A stretch of 64,000 nucleotides of DNA from Pedobacter sandarakinus (GCF_026240095.1 NZ_JAPIVG010000001.1:1054001-1118000), one strand, 5' to 3'. Shown: positions 16,400 to 26,407, counted from the first letter of the stretch. Program-made: numbers and translations. The notes: a model not told the origin generated them from the sequence alone.

Positions 16400-16886
16400 G
16401 CCTCCCAAACTGATCCATCTTTACCCGGGCTTTATCATCCTTTACTGTCAATCGAAAAATATAGTCGTAATCATCATCTGTTAGCAATTCCTTAGGCCTC
16501 TTGCCACCAAATGCCTCTATAATTTCGAGCACGGTATTAGAATGGCCTGCAACAATAATGGTTTGGCCTATATAATTCTTCTTTACTGAATCAACCAGGC
16601 TTTTAGTATCGCTATAATTGATAATCTTCGCAATAATTAGGGAGTCTAAAGTTTGATGTGTGCGTTTGTAAGGCGTGGAAAAACCCACGTCTATTTTTAC
16701 TTTTTTGAGATAAGAAGCTAAATCTCCAGCTCTAATTCTTCCCTCGTCGGTAAGATTGGGGTCTTTATCTTGTGGATCTGATTTATCTTTTTCTGCATGT
16801 CTCACCACCCAAATTTCAGTTGTTTGGGAAAATGCATGTGCGAGGGTTAATGTACACAGTGCAACAAGCAGGATTATTCTTTTCAT
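16386..16886 (-). CDS. Secreted histidine phosphatase family protein (SixA-like)
   Basis: 166 residues from the ATG at 16886; a frame upstream would add 19 residues but would bury the signal peptide MKRIILLVALCTLTLAHAFS. The phosphohistidine motif is VVRHAEK, with the second arginine in TPYKRTHQT and the second histidine in VAGHSNT, so the catalytic core of the phosphoglycerate mutase-like superfamily is complete. Small proteins of this type include SixA phosphohistidine phosphatase, but the signal peptide places this one in the periplasm, where a small-molecule phosphomonoesterase role is more likely. It is convergent with the dipeptidase gene. Confidence 0.88.
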   Translation of the reverse strand: MKRIILLVALCTLTLAHAFSQTTEIWVVRHAEKDKSDPQDKDPNLTDEGRIRAGDLASYLKKVKIDVGFSTPYKRTHQTLDSLIIAKIINYSDTKSLVDSVKKNYIGQTIIVAGHSNTVLEIIEAFGGKRPKELLTDDDYDYIFRLTVKDDKARVKMDQFGRPHHL

Positions 16887-16989
16887 CCCATAAAGATTGA
16901 AAAATAAACTGTTAATTAAAAACATGATGTTGCACAACTGCACAGTACAGCCAAGAGGTTAACATGCGATTTGGAGTAATGAAGAAAAT

Positions 16990-18069
16990 TTATACTTCCT
17001 CGTCGCTGTGATCTATCCCTTTAATTTTAGCAAGACAATCAATAAAAAGATCGAGATCTGCTGTTGTATGCCAGCTACTTAAAACAATTCGATTTATTGG
17101 TGGGCTATCTTTAGTAGGATATGGGAATGATGAAATAAGCATTTGATAGCTGCTCAGTTTTTGAGCAATATTTTCCTGCTTCGTTAAGAAGGCTGGAAAG
17201 TTGGGCGCACCATGCCACGAAGAACTTAAATTTTGTTTCAGGTGGCTGATGTTCTGTTGAAGCTTAACCCAAGCTGTGTTATAAATTTCCGCTGCATGAA
17301 TAAATGCAAATAACCCAGCCGCTGTGGGAGGAGATGCGCCAACAAATATATTTGTATTTTTTAATTGTGCTATAACGGCCTTATCAGCTAAAACTAAACC
17401 TGCATCAATTCCTAACGCTTTAGCCATCGATGCCACAACAACAGTTTCTACGTTTTTGAGCTTAGGTAGTTCGCTAAACGCACCTAATCCATTATTGTTT
17501 ACGCCAATTCCGTGTGAGTCATCAACAATAAGTACAATGTTTTTGTCTGGTTTAATTTCTTCCAGGAAATCGAAATCATAAACTTCTGGAAAGAGATTAT
17601 TCATCGAGTTGCTGATTAGCACATAGTTTTGCTCCTGCGATGAATTTATAGTTTCAATGGTGTGATGCTTCCATTGGCTAAATGAATTACTGAAGGTATC
17701 AGGTTGTCCGTTTAACCAGAGTGCCGGATGCGTTGCTGGCGCATAGATCACCTTTCCAAATGCCGACAGTGATTTAACAGTGAGCTGTGCTGCTAAATAA
17801 CCGCTTGAGGTAATCAATGCATCATTGGCTAGAAACCTTGTTGCCGCTTCTTGTTCTGCTGCATCATAAATGCCCAGCTGAATATTATTGCTTCGACTGG
17901 TTCCATTATTTAGGCCAAATTTCTTTATTCCTTCAAGGTATAAATGAATGAACGCCTCATTTTGTGGGATGCCTAAATAGGCTGTTCCGCCAAAATAGAG
18001 GTAAGTTTTTCCATCAACGATAACTGTATTTGAAAAAGGTTGATTAATCGATCTAAAATCGGTATTCAT
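16990..18069 (-). CDS. PLP-dependent aminotransferase class I/II (alpha-oxoamine synthase-like)
   Basis: 359 residues, fold type I. The N-terminal YLYFGGTAYLG and GTSRSNN segments, the PLP-stacking region ITSSGYLAAQ, Asp183 in VDDSHGIGV and the Schiff-base Lys217 in ASMAKALG follow the BioF/KBL/SPT pattern (acyl-CoA plus amino acid condensation). It is shorter than typical BioF (about 385) and the lysine motif SMAKALG differs from the usual SKALG. No other biotin gene is present. Its start is two bases after the GH18 stop, so it is co-transcribed with that lipoprotein gene. Biotin, 2-amino-3-ketobutyrate or sulfonolipid/sphingolipid-type chemistry are all possible. Confidence 0.82.
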   Translation of the reverse strand: MNTDFRSINQPFSNTVIVDGKTYLYFGGTAYLGIPQNEAFIHLYLEGIKKFGLNNGTSRSNNIQLGIYDAAEQEAATRFLANDALITSSGYLAAQLTVKSLSAFGKVIYAPATHPALWLNGQPDTFSNSFSQWKHHTIETINSSQEQNYVLISNSMNNLFPEVYDFDFLEEIKPDKNIVLIVDDSHGIGVNNNGLGAFSELPKLKNVETVVVASMAKALGIDAGLVLADKAVIAQLKNTNIFVGASPPTAAGLFAFIHAAEIYNTAWVKLQQNISHLKQNLSSSWHGAPNFPAFLTKQENIAQKLSSYQMLISSFPYPTKDSPPINRIVLSSWHTTADLDLFIDCLAKIKGIDHSDEEV

Positions 18070-18071
18070 TT

Positions 18072-19097
18072 TTAATTGTAATTTCGGCCCAGCTCGTCAT
18101 TTGCCGCCCTTATGATTGATTTACTGCCATTATCATCATGATAAAATTCCCAGAACATCACGCCATTGGCGGTTTCTTTTGCAAGTTTAGATTTTTTCTT
18201 CGTGGTTAAAATACCATTAAAATAATATTGGACGCCATCAATGATACCATAATCCAGATTCACATCTGCATTCGCTGCAACGAAATCGCGGTAGGCTTTC
18301 GATGCATTTGCCGCACTTTTACCATATGCAGGAATTCCTAATACCGCCTTCTGCTTAGGCATGCCGCGGGTACCTATCCAATAATTTAAACTTGCAACCG
18401 CCATGTTATAAGAAGCATGTTGAATTGGTTCATCTTTGTCCCAGCCAATGCCATCGTAAACCATAATGTTAAAAAAATCAACTGAAGGAAAAACTTCAGA
18501 TTTTAAGCCATCACGAATACTTCCGGCGTAAACACCCGGTGTGATGGCGGCACTTAAAAATTTATTGTATTTGTGCAGCGAATCAGATAGTTCTTTCATC
18601 AATAAAACATAATTGTCTGCAGAACCATCGGCCGTGCTAGGATATTCCCAATCCATATCAACACCATCTAAATTATTGGTTCGGGCGAAGCCAAGCACAT
18701 TTTTAACAAATAATTTTCTTGCTGATGCTGAGGCTGCCATTTCAACGAAAATGCTACGTGTACCCGAAACTGAAATACCCGTTTTAACACCATTAGCCCT
18801 CGCCTTTTGCATTACAGCCGCAAAGCGGGAAGGTTGTTCTAAATTGGCTAATGAACCGTCGGTGTTTGGATTAAGAAAAGCATAAAACAGATGGGTAACC
18901 ATCTTAAATTTTGCGTCGGCAATGCCATTCGGATCGCGATAGCTTGGAAAGTACGCTATAACTTTGAAACTATTGTCTGGCACATAAGGTTTTGGTGATT
19001 CAACCGGAATTGGTAGATCAGTGATGCCATCGTTTTTTTTACAGGAAGAAATTCCGATTACCAAAATTGCAGCGAACAGAAAGTAAATTTTTTTCAT
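18072..19097 (-). CDS. GH18 family glycoside hydrolase lipoprotein
   Basis: 341 residues. The signal peptide ends in a lipobox (IGISSC, Cys19), so the protein is lipid anchored. The GH18 catalytic motif DGVDMDWEYP gives the acid Glu151 with Asp147 and Asp149 in DxxDxDxE order, so the enzyme should be active. The TIM barrel ends with GVMFWEFYHDD. GH18 members cleave beta-1,4-linked GlcNAc in chitin or N-glycan cores (chitinase or endo-beta-N-acetylglucosaminidase). No SusC/D pair or other glycosidase is nearby, so this is not a polysaccharide-utilisation locus. It leads the two-gene transcript with the BioF-like enzyme. Confidence 0.92.
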   Translation of the reverse strand: MKKIYFLFAAILVIGISSCKKNDGITDLPIPVESPKPYVPDNSFKVIAYFPSYRDPNGIADAKFKMVTHLFYAFLNPNTDGSLANLEQPSRFAAVMQKARANGVKTGISVSGTRSIFVEMAASASARKLFVKNVLGFARTNNLDGVDMDWEYPSTADGSADNYVLLMKELSDSLHKYNKFLSAAITPGVYAGSIRDGLKSEVFPSVDFFNIMVYDGIGWDKDEPIQHASYNMAVASLNYWIGTRGMPKQKAVLGIPAYGKSAANASKAYRDFVAANADVNLDYGIIDGVQYYFNGILTTKKKSKLAKETANGVMFWEFYHDDNGSKSIIRAANDELGRNYN

Positions 19098-19154
19098 AGG
19101 ATTAGGAGTTACCGTAGGTTTACAGAATATCGCTATTAAAATTATTATGCTTTG

Positions 19155-20483
19155 CTAGAAATTCTCGTGTATGTAAGTCATAATCCTAACCATTTCTGCC
19201 CGTACCTCTGAAGTGGGATTAACATAGTTATTATTCATAAACGAATAGATATAAGTTTTGCCTTTCTTCGTAATTACGTAACCGCTTTGGTTATGCACCC
19301 CGCCCAGGGAACCAGTCTTTCCAAATACAAAAGGCTGATCTGTTTTAGGATAAGCATTTCTAAGCGTTCCCGTTTTTCCGCCTGCTGGCAGCATATCAAA
19401 TAAGGCCACCCTGTTATTCACTAGTTTGTACAAAGAATCGAGTAAGTAGATATTATCCCTTGGGGTGAATAAATTTTGACGAGATAGGCCAGAACCATCA
19501 GCCCATTTCACTTTGTCTGGTAAGAATGAAAGATAATTTTTTACAACATAATCAATGGCTTTGGTTGTGCTCAATGTGTCGCTAATTTGATTAGCGCATA
19601 CCAGCAATAAGTGTTCTGCTATAAAATTGTCGCTAGGTAACAACATGTGTTTCAATACCGAGTCTCTTTTGGCGCCAGGTAGGGTCTTCGCATTAGAAGG
19701 GATTTTCATACTTACCACACCTACGCTTTTGTGTAAGGTATCGGTTAATACTTCAACGGTAGTTCTTATGCTTGTTTTATAAGGGTTTTGCTGATTGTAA
19801 CCTGGCTTAATCGCTACTGCCGGATATTTGAAATGATTGGTTAAAAAATCTCTTTTTACTTGAAAATTGCCAGTTGTTATATTCGAATCGATTTCAAAGC
19901 AGGGTGCAAAAACTTTTGGTTCGATATTAATCTTACTTGTACTGGCATAGGTGGAAGTTACCATGTTATCCATAATTGGCATCTCTGTAATTTCCGGTTG
20001 ATAGTAATAATCGTAGTCATCCCAGCTCCACCCATCACCGAAAAATGTACCACTATACCTTCCAGGAGCAAAAAACAGCTTTTTGTTAGATGCTTTTAGA
20101 AAGTTGTAAGCAGATTTGTCTTTTACTCCAAACTGTAGAAAAGATGGATCGCCTGTTCCCCAAAATATAAGTGAGTCGTTTCTTTCAATGTATTTTAATG
20201 CAGGCATAAATTCGGGGATCATCTTTAAACTTGCATAAAAAGTATAGAGCTTAGTGTTGGAGGCGGGTGTAAAATACTTATCTGCATCCTTACTATAAAT
20301 CATTTTACCGGCTTCCATATCGTAAAGTGCAAAACCAACTTGGTATTGCTTAATAACGGCAGATTGTTTAAACACACTAGCTACCTTTTTGGCTATTGTT
20401 TTATTAGTAGAACAACTTGTTAAACCAGCGATGATTATAATTGCAAGGGCGCAGACGAGGGATTGGGCTTTTTGATAAAACAT
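19155..20483 (-). CDS. dacB: D-alanyl-D-alanine carboxypeptidase/endopeptidase (S13, DacB-like) lipoprotein
   Basis: 442 residues. A hydrophobic signal region ends in LTSC (Cys24), suggesting a lipoprotein. Penicillin-binding motifs: SxxK is Ser75-Asn-Thr-Lys78 (FTPASNTKLY), the second motif lies in DGSGLSRQN and the KTG triad is in VFGKTGSLGG. Between the first and second motifs is the large insertion typical of S13 enzymes. It trims or cleaves D-Ala cross-links in periplasmic peptidoglycan. The PBP4-like insert and the length (E. coli DacB is 477) fit. It is divergent from the aspartyl protease gene with 50 bases between starts. Confidence 0.93.
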   Translation of the reverse strand: MFYQKAQSLVCALAIIIIAGLTSCSTNKTIAKKVASVFKQSAVIKQYQVGFALYDMEAGKMIYSKDADKYFTPASNTKLYTFYASLKMIPEFMPALKYIERNDSLIFWGTGDPSFLQFGVKDKSAYNFLKASNKKLFFAPGRYSGTFFGDGWSWDDYDYYYQPEITEMPIMDNMVTSTYASTSKINIEPKVFAPCFEIDSNITTGNFQVKRDFLTNHFKYPAVAIKPGYNQQNPYKTSIRTTVEVLTDTLHKSVGVVSMKIPSNAKTLPGAKRDSVLKHMLLPSDNFIAEHLLLVCANQISDTLSTTKAIDYVVKNYLSFLPDKVKWADGSGLSRQNLFTPRDNIYLLDSLYKLVNNRVALFDMLPAGGKTGTLRNAYPKTDQPFVFGKTGSLGGVHNQSGYVITKKGKTYIYSFMNNNYVNPTSEVRAEMVRIMTYIHENF

Positions 20484-20533
20484 GGTTCGGAAATAGAATG
20501 GTAATTGCCAACTAATTTATTAAATTTAATTTA

Positions 20534-21781
20534 ATGTTAACCAAATATGCTACCGTAACAATTCAGGTTTGCTCCAAAATGCTTATCTACCTGGTTTTAT
20601 GTTTGAGTTTTTCTGAAGTGCATGCACAAGATTTCGAGTTTCCAGGTAAGCGGAAAAAACAATCGCTGCAGTTTAAATGCATTAAGAATCTGATCATCAT
20701 CCCAATGTTGGTTAATGGTAAGGGCCCTTATGATTTTGTACTAGATACCGGTGTAGGGCCACTAATTATTACTGAACCCAGCATTATAGATTCTTTAAAT
20801 TTTGCCCAGATGAGGAAGATTACCCTCACTGGTTTGGGTGTAGAAAATGTAGAGGCTTTCGTGTCTCAAAATGTAAACGTACAAATTGGCAGAGCTAAAA
20901 TAAAGTATATCCCCACGGCCATCTTAAAAGAAGATCTTTTTAACCTTTCAGGGCACCTTGGCGTTAAAATATATGGGTTAATCGGATTTGATTTCTTCAA
21001 TAGCTTCCTGGTTGATATCCGTTATAGCGAAAACAGGCTGCTGTTTACCAGTATGGAAACGAAAATAAAGTACAGAGGTAAAAAAATCCCAATTTTTTTA
21101 GAGAAACAGAAGCCCTATGTAGAGGCAATTGTGATGCTAAATGATTCTTCCAGAATTAAAACCCGCCTCTTGATGGATACAGGCGCTAGCCACGCATTAT
21201 CTATGGAGATGTTCGATGGTGGGGCCTTCCCCTTACCAGCCCAAAAAATTAAAGCCAATTTAGGCATGAGCATCAGTGGCCAAATTAAGGGATACATTGG
21301 CAGAGTAGCCCAGTTTTATTTGGGAGATTACCACTTTAAAGAGGTTGTTAGTGGTTTTCCCGAATATGAAACGATCTCCAAAAAAATAGATCTGACAGCC
21401 AGAAACGGCAACTTAGGCGCAGAAATTTTGCGAAAATTTGATGTTCAGCTTAATTACCAAGAAGGCTTTATGTACCTTAAGCCCAATGTAAATATTAAAA
21501 AACCATTTCAACATGATATGGTAGGTATGGTTGTATTTCTAGATCAAAACGAATACAAACGTGTAATTGTAGGGGAAGTTGACGAAAACTCTCCGGCAGA
21601 AAAAGCAGGGATAAGATCTCAAGATGAAATCATCGCAATCGATTTTAAACCGGTTAGTTTTTATTCTTTGAATGATATTAACGAGATGTTTAAATCTCGC
21701 CCAGACAGAACAATCATTTTTGAAATCTACCGGGATGACCAGGTTTTTTTTAAAATCGTTCGCCTGGAAAAAAGAATTTGA
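20534..21781 (+). CDS. Secreted retropepsin-like aspartyl protease with PDZ domain
   Basis: Up to 415 residues. Two aspartyl protease lobes: FVLDTGVGPL (Asp71) and LLMDTGASHAL (Asp215), so both DTG motifs are in one chain like pepsin, followed by a PDZ domain (about 325-415, GEVDENSPAEKAGIRSQDEI). A signal peptide ends at VHAQ. The start may be the ATG at 20534 or, with a more compact signal peptide, the ATG at 20579 (MLIYLVLCLSF). It is a probable periplasmic or surface protease of the PF13650/PF13975 aspartyl group; the substrate is unknown. Its 96-base gap to the next gene leaves co-transcription open. Confidence 0.88.
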   Translation: MLTKYATVTIQVCSKMLIYLVLCLSFSEVHAQDFEFPGKRKKQSLQFKCIKNLIIIPMLVNGKGPYDFVLDTGVGPLIITEPSIIDSLNFAQMRKITLTGLGVENVEAFVSQNVNVQIGRAKIKYIPTAILKEDLFNLSGHLGVKIYGLIGFDFFNSFLVDIRYSENRLLFTSMETKIKYRGKKIPIFLEKQKPYVEAIVMLNDSSRIKTRLLMDTGASHALSMEMFDGGAFPLPAQKIKANLGMSISGQIKGYIGRVAQFYLGDYHFKEVVSGFPEYETISKKIDLTARNGNLGAEILRKFDVQLNYQEGFMYLKPNVNIKKPFQHDMVGMVVFLDQNEYKRVIVGEVDENSPAEKAGIRSQDEIIAIDFKPVSFYSLNDINEMFKSRPDRTIIFEIYRDDQVFFKIVRLEKRI

Positions 21782-21876
21782 AAAAGCTGCGTAATTTTCT
21801 AGTTACAACGGCTTTATGCAGTAACAAGGTAATAACTTCGGGCTCTTATTACTCATAAAACCATATAAACAAATAC

Positions 21877-24390
21877 ATGAAGAATCAAGTGAAGGTACTT
21901 GCATTGGCGGGTATTGTAATGCTAGGTCTGGCAGGATCGACGGCTTCCTATGCACAAAAAAAACCGAAAAAGGGATCAACTAACCCAACAACACCTGCGG
22001 CAACGCCAGCAGCTGCGCCAAAAAAAGAGGGCATCAAACCTTTTTCTGAAGTGATAACGGCCAAAGCTAAAACCACAAATGGTTTATTTAAAACGCATAA
22101 GGTAGATGATAAATGGTATTTTGAAATCCCCGATAGCTTAATAAACCGTGAAATGCTGGTCGTTACCCGTCTTGCAAAGGCGCCCGTAGGTATAAAAGTA
22201 GGCAACCAGCAGTACGGTGGTGAAGAATTGAATGAACAAGTATGGAAATGGGAACGTAAAGGAAAGCAAGTTTATATCCGCGTACCTAGTTTTGCAACAA
22301 GGGCAGAGGCAAATAGCGATATGTACGAATCAGTACAAAATTCTAATCTTGCACAAATTCTAGCTGGATTCGAAATCAAAGCTTATAATAAAGATACTAC
22401 AGGTGTAGTGATTGATGTTACTGATTTTTATAATGGCGACATTATGGCCATTGGCGCAACAGATCAGATCCGTAAAGCATACAAAGTAACCGCTTATGAT
22501 GCCGGCCGTTCTTACATCGATACTGTCAAAACATTTCCTATCAATATCGAAGTTAAAACAGCAAAAACTTATCGTGCAGCAGAATCACCAACAGATAGCA
22601 GCAATGGGGCGGTAACATTAGAATTCAATACTTCAATGTTGTTATTGCCAAAAACACCTGTTAAAGCCAGAATTATGGATAACCGAGTTGGTTTTTTTGG
22701 TCAATCGCAAATTGACTACGGTACCGATGCACAGAAAGCAGAGCGCACAGCATATATTCACCGTTGGAATTTGGTTCCGAAAGATACCAATGCTTATAAA
22801 CGCGGCGAATTGGTAGAGCCAGTAAAACCAATTATTATCTACATTGATCCGGCTACGCCAAAAAAATGGGTCCCATATTTAATTCAGGGTATTAATGATT
22901 GGCAAGTTGCATTTGAGGCAGCAGGATTCAAGAATGCCATTATGGGCAAACAAGCACCCACTGCCCAAGAAGATCCCCAATTTAGCGTAGAAGATTCCAG
23001 GTATTCGGTAGTGCGTTATTTCGCTTCCGATATTGCCAACGCTTATGGACCACACGTGAGCGACCCACGCACAGGCCAGATATTGGAAACACATATTGGC
23101 TGGTACCACAACGTTATGAACTTATTACGCAACTGGTACTTCGTTCAAACTGCTGCAACTAACCCAGAGGTACGTAAGGCGAAGTTTTCTGATACACAAA
23201 TGGGTGAATTGATCCGTTTTGTGTCATCACATGAAATTGGCCACACTTTAGGTTTACCACACAATTTTGGTTCTAGCTATGCTTATCCGGTAGATTCTTT
23301 GCGGTCTAAATCTTTTACAGACAAACACGGTACAGCACCTTCTATTATGGATTATGCCCGTTTCAATTACATCGCACAGCCTGGCGATGGTGTTACCAAA
23401 CTACACCCTCAAATTGGCGAATATGATAAATGGGCTGTTAAATGGGGATACTCTTGGATTCCGGGTAATAAAACAGCAGAGCAGGAAAGGGAAATCTTAA
23501 ATCAATGGACATTAAAGAACGCCGGTAAACCTTTATACTTCTACGGCCGCCAGGGTACCAGTTTAGATCCTCGCTTACAAAGTGAAGATTTAGGTGATAA
23601 TGCAATGAAAGCTAGTACTTATGGTATTGCCAACTTAAAACGCATTTTACCAAATGTAGAAAAATGGACTTACCAAAAAGGGAAAGACTATAGCGATTTG
23701 AAAGAAATCTATAATGAAATAGTTGGTCAGTTCAATCGCTATATGGGCCATGTTACCGCAAATGTTGGTGGCTTAAGCGAAAATTTCAAAACTTATGATC
23801 AAGCAGGAGCAGTATACAGCTATTTGCCAAAAACAAAACAGAAAGAAGCCATCTCATTTTTTAACCAGCAGTTATTTACTACGCCACTTTGGTTAATTAA
23901 CAATGAGCAGTTGAATAAATTTGATAATGGCGTTTTATTGAACCGCATTAAAGCTGTACAAACCAATACACTAAATAATTTGTTGGCAGCACCGCGTATT
24001 GCCCGTTTGTTGGATAATGAAACTAAAAACGGCACCGCTAAAGCCTATACCTTGCCAGAACTTTTTAAAGATTTAAGATCTAATGTTTTTGTAGCAAGCA
24101 GGCCAGATGCTTTCAAACGTAACTTACAGCGTGCTTATGTAGATCAGTTATCAGATTTAATGACTAAAGAGAATGATCTTCCAGCAGGTTTCCCGGTTGA
24201 TTATGCAGCGAGTTATGGCTTAACGCCGATAAATGTTTCTTTATCTGATATCAGACCGTTAGTAAGGGCCGAACTTAAAACTTTGTTAGCTACTACTAAA
24301 GCCAGAGCAGCAGCAGGAGATGCCATTACAAAAGCGCACTACGACGATTTAAATATCAGAATTAAGGATATTCTAGATCCGAAAAAATAG
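21877..24390 (+). CDS. Secreted zinc-dependent metalloprotease (DUF5117/DUF5118 type)
   Basis: 837 residues with a signal peptide (cleavage near SYAQ, residue 26) followed by a Pro/Thr/Ala/Lys-rich spacer (about 30-55). The metzincin-type zinc motif HEIGHTLGLPH sits at residues 452-462 (ligands His452, His456, His462; catalytic Glu453), with a Met-turn SIMDYARFNY about 45 residues later. The flanking DUF5117 (N-terminal) and DUF5118 regions are found together in Bacteroidota and Proteobacteria proteases of unknown substrate. The end has a helical, lysine-rich tail. A strong terminator follows. All catalytic residues are present, so this is probably an active periplasmic or exported endopeptidase. 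Confidence 0.92.
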   Translation: MKNQVKVLALAGIVMLGLAGSTASYAQKKPKKGSTNPTTPAATPAAAPKKEGIKPFSEVITAKAKTTNGLFKTHKVDDKWYFEIPDSLINREMLVVTRLAKAPVGIKVGNQQYGGEELNEQVWKWERKGKQVYIRVPSFATRAEANSDMYESVQNSNLAQILAGFEIKAYNKDTTGVVIDVTDFYNGDIMAIGATDQIRKAYKVTAYDAGRSYIDTVKTFPINIEVKTAKTYRAAESPTDSSNGAVTLEFNTSMLLLPKTPVKARIMDNRVGFFGQSQIDYGTDAQKAERTAYIHRWNLVPKDTNAYKRGELVEPVKPIIIYIDPATPKKWVPYLIQGINDWQVAFEAAGFKNAIMGKQAPTAQEDPQFSVEDSRYSVVRYFASDIANAYGPHVSDPRTGQILETHIGWYHNVMNLLRNWYFVQTAATNPEVRKAKFSDTQMGELIRFVSSHEIGHTLGLPHNFGSSYAYPVDSLRSKSFTDKHGTAPSIMDYARFNYIAQPGDGVTKLHPQIGEYDKWAVKWGYSWIPGNKTAEQEREILNQWTLKNAGKPLYFYGRQGTSLDPRLQSEDLGDNAMKASTYGIANLKRILPNVEKWTYQKGKDYSDLKEIYNEIVGQFNRYMGHVTANVGGLSENFKTYDQAGAVYSYLPKTKQKEAISFFNQQLFTTPLWLINNEQLNKFDNGVLLNRIKAVQTNTLNNLLAAPRIARLLDNETKNGTAKAYTLPELFKDLRSNVFVASRPDAFKRNLQRAYVDQLSDLMTKENDLPAGFPVDYAASYGLTPINVSLSDIRPLVRAELKTLLATTKARAAAGDAITKAHYDDLNIRIKDILDPKK

Positions 24391-24421
24391 GATTTTCGGT
24401 ATTCTTTACTTCTTACCAAGC

Positions 24422-24456
24422 GGAGCAATTCATTCAACGAATTGCTCCTTTTTTTT
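24422..24456 (+). terminator. Intrinsic terminator of the metalloprotease gene
   Basis: GGAGCAATTC (24422-24431) pairs perfectly with GAATTGCTCC (24439-24448) around a 7-base loop, followed by eight T residues. Confidence 0.92.
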
Positions 24457-24548
24457 GTTCAATTTTCAATGGTCCGGTTTTGTATAATTCTTGTGGGGTT
24501 AGCGCTGAAATTAAATCGTTTACTAATTTTAGCATCAAAATAATTTCG

Positions 24549-25415
24549 ATGTTTAAAAAATCAATTTCGGCACTGTTGCTTTCATGCCTTACAGTGCTGT
24601 GTTATGCACAACAAACCGATTCTTTAACGGTCGTAAAAGCACGGTGGAAGAAAACGAAAATCTCTAACCAGGTAGCGCTTTTTCAGCATCATTTCGACCA
24701 AAAAAATCTGTTTGGTGCAAATGAAAATATCTCATTTGTAGAAGTAAAGAACACTGGCAGAAAAGCCATTTTTGCTTTTGATGCCGAACCACAAAAGCTG
24801 ATTACTACGAGCGATTTTGGTAAGAGAAATACGGCAATTGTAGCCATAAACGGGAACTTTTTCGACGTTAAAGATGGGGGTTCGGTAGATTTTGTTCGGG
24901 TTGATGGACAAGTGATCAATACCAACAGGCTGGCAGAAGACGGATCGAGAGCAAGACACCAGCAAGCTGCTGTTGTTATAGACGGTGGTAAATTGGCTAT
25001 TAAAAAATGGAATGGTTCTGCTACCTGGGAAAGCGATTTGCCCGAAAAACATGTATTGCTCAACGGACCCTTGCTAACTTTCGAAAATACTAACGAAATT
25101 TTAGATACAACATCTTTTACCAGATTACGCCATCCACGCACTTGCATTGGCATGAAACCTAACGGAAAAATAATTATGCTTACTGCCGATGGAAGGAATG
25201 ACAATGCTGCCGGCATGAGTTTGTTGGAGCTAACGAAAGTAATGCGGTGGCTGGGTTGCAGCAGTGCCATTAATTTTGATGGAGGTGGTTCTACTACGCT
25301 GTGGGTAGATGGACAGCCAGACGGAGGAGTGATTAATTATCCCACAGATAATAAGCTGTGGGACCACAATGGGCAGCGCAAAGTTGCCAATGTGCTGTTG
25401 GTAAAAAAGAAATAA
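24549..25415 (+). CDS. Secreted phosphodiester glycosidase family protein (NAGPA-like)
   Basis: 288 residues from the ATG at 24549; an in-frame start at 24480 would hide the signal peptide MFKKSISALLLSCLTVLCYAQ. The core matches the NAGPA domain: AINGNFFDVKDGG, the central GMKPNGKIIMLTADGR and the C-terminal NFDGGGSTTLWVDG. The human relative removes GlcNAc from mannose-6-phosphate diesters; bacterial members are thought to cleave sugar phosphodiesters, but the substrate here is not known. The next gene starts 15 bases after its stop, so the two probably form an operon. Confidence 0.9.
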   Translation: MFKKSISALLLSCLTVLCYAQQTDSLTVVKARWKKTKISNQVALFQHHFDQKNLFGANENISFVEVKNTGRKAIFAFDAEPQKLITTSDFGKRNTAIVAINGNFFDVKDGGSVDFVRVDGQVINTNRLAEDGSRARHQQAAVVIDGGKLAIKKWNGSATWESDLPEKHVLLNGPLLTFENTNEILDTTSFTRLRHPRTCIGMKPNGKIIMLTADGRNDNAAGMSLLELTKVMRWLGCSSAINFDGGGSTTLWVDGQPDGGVINYPTDNKLWDHNGQRKVANVLLVKKK

Positions 25416-25430
25416 TTATTTTAGCCACAA

Positions 25431-26357
25431 ATGATTAAACATATTATAAAGCTTTTCTTTTTGGTATTAATGCTATCTGCATGTAATTCCCGGTCGAAAA
25501 AGGACGATGCTACCTTAAGGGATTTTACTTTTGCGCCAGTTAAGGGAATCAGGTATGAGGAGGTAAAACGGCGGTTTAGCAATAACCTGTCTTTTAACCC
25601 AGAAGGATTTATGCAGCAACCCTCGTGGATTATTGAAGTGGCCGCCGAAGATACCATGATGGCCTGGAGTCCGCAGAAACAAATGATGCAGAAGTTTTAT
25701 TTGCAATACGACCATGGCAATGTGTACAATTTTGCGGAAGAGTTTTTTAAGGTGAAGCACATCAGTAAGGACAGTTTGGTTTTTCAACGGATTCAGGTTG
25801 ATGGAAAAGTAATTGCAGATGATATCCGCTCGGATGTTAACATGACTTTTTATGCCCAGCGCTATATTAAGGATAAACTAAAAACAACTGCCCAGAAGTT
25901 GCAAGCACCAACCCAGGCAGATACTTTGTTTATTAAGAAAAGATCTGCGGAAGTGAATAGGAATGACACCACAGCCTTTGCAGCGAGGGTACCTGTGCAG
26001 TTTATTCCGAAAAGTAAAATAGTAAAAGTAGAAAAATTCAGCACAGTAGATAAATTACAGAAACGAACTTCGGCTTACGATTATATGTTTCCGCAATACC
26101 GCATTGAAATAGACAGGGCTTATAAGGACTTTGCCTATGAATGTGCTGCCATTGTAGACTACAGCGGAAACATGCATATTTTAGCGGTAAATGGTGTATT
26201 GCCAGAAAGTGCCGAAGGTAAAAAACGCATGATGCAAGGCGTTGCCGATATTTACGTTAGGAACCTGTTCACTATTGTACCAGGTACCACATTGGGGATT
26301 CCCCACAATAGCCAAATAACTGTGAATATTGTAGGCAAGGCAATTAAAAAGCCTTAG
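25431..26357 (+). CDS. Hypothetical lipoprotein
   Basis: 308 residues. The signal peptide ends with a lipobox LMLSACNS (Cys18). No catalytic motif is recognisable. The C-terminal third (ILAVNGVLPESAEGKKRMMQ, VPGTTLGIPHNSQI) is alternately hydrophobic and charged and could be a beta-sandwich. The sequence is lysine rich, with many Lys and Arg in residues 165-215. It probably shares an mRNA with the phosphodiester glycosidase (15-base gap), so it may work with that enzyme at the envelope. I cannot assign a function. Confidence 0.75.
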   Translation: MIKHIIKLFFLVLMLSACNSRSKKDDATLRDFTFAPVKGIRYEEVKRRFSNNLSFNPEGFMQQPSWIIEVAAEDTMMAWSPQKQMMQKFYLQYDHGNVYNFAEEFFKVKHISKDSLVFQRIQVDGKVIADDIRSDVNMTFYAQRYIKDKLKTTAQKLQAPTQADTLFIKKRSAEVNRNDTTAFAARVPVQFIPKSKIVKVEKFSTVDKLQKRTSAYDYMFPQYRIEIDRAYKDFAYECAAIVDYSGNMHILAVNGVLPESAEGKKRMMQGVADIYVRNLFTIVPGTTLGIPHNSQITVNIVGKAIKKP

Positions 26358-26407
26358 TAATCTGCTATTTACAAATTTTTAACGTTAAAAAAATGTTAAA
26401 AATTTAT

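Noticed and set aside
18072..19097. Polysaccharide-utilisation locus around the GH18 lipoprotein
   Set aside because: No SusC/SusD pair, no further glycoside hydrolase and no sensor next to it.
24689..25270. 193-codon minus-strand frame opposite the phosphodiester glycosidase
   Set aside because: Shadow frame; low-complexity Ser/Leu/Phe translation with no start context.
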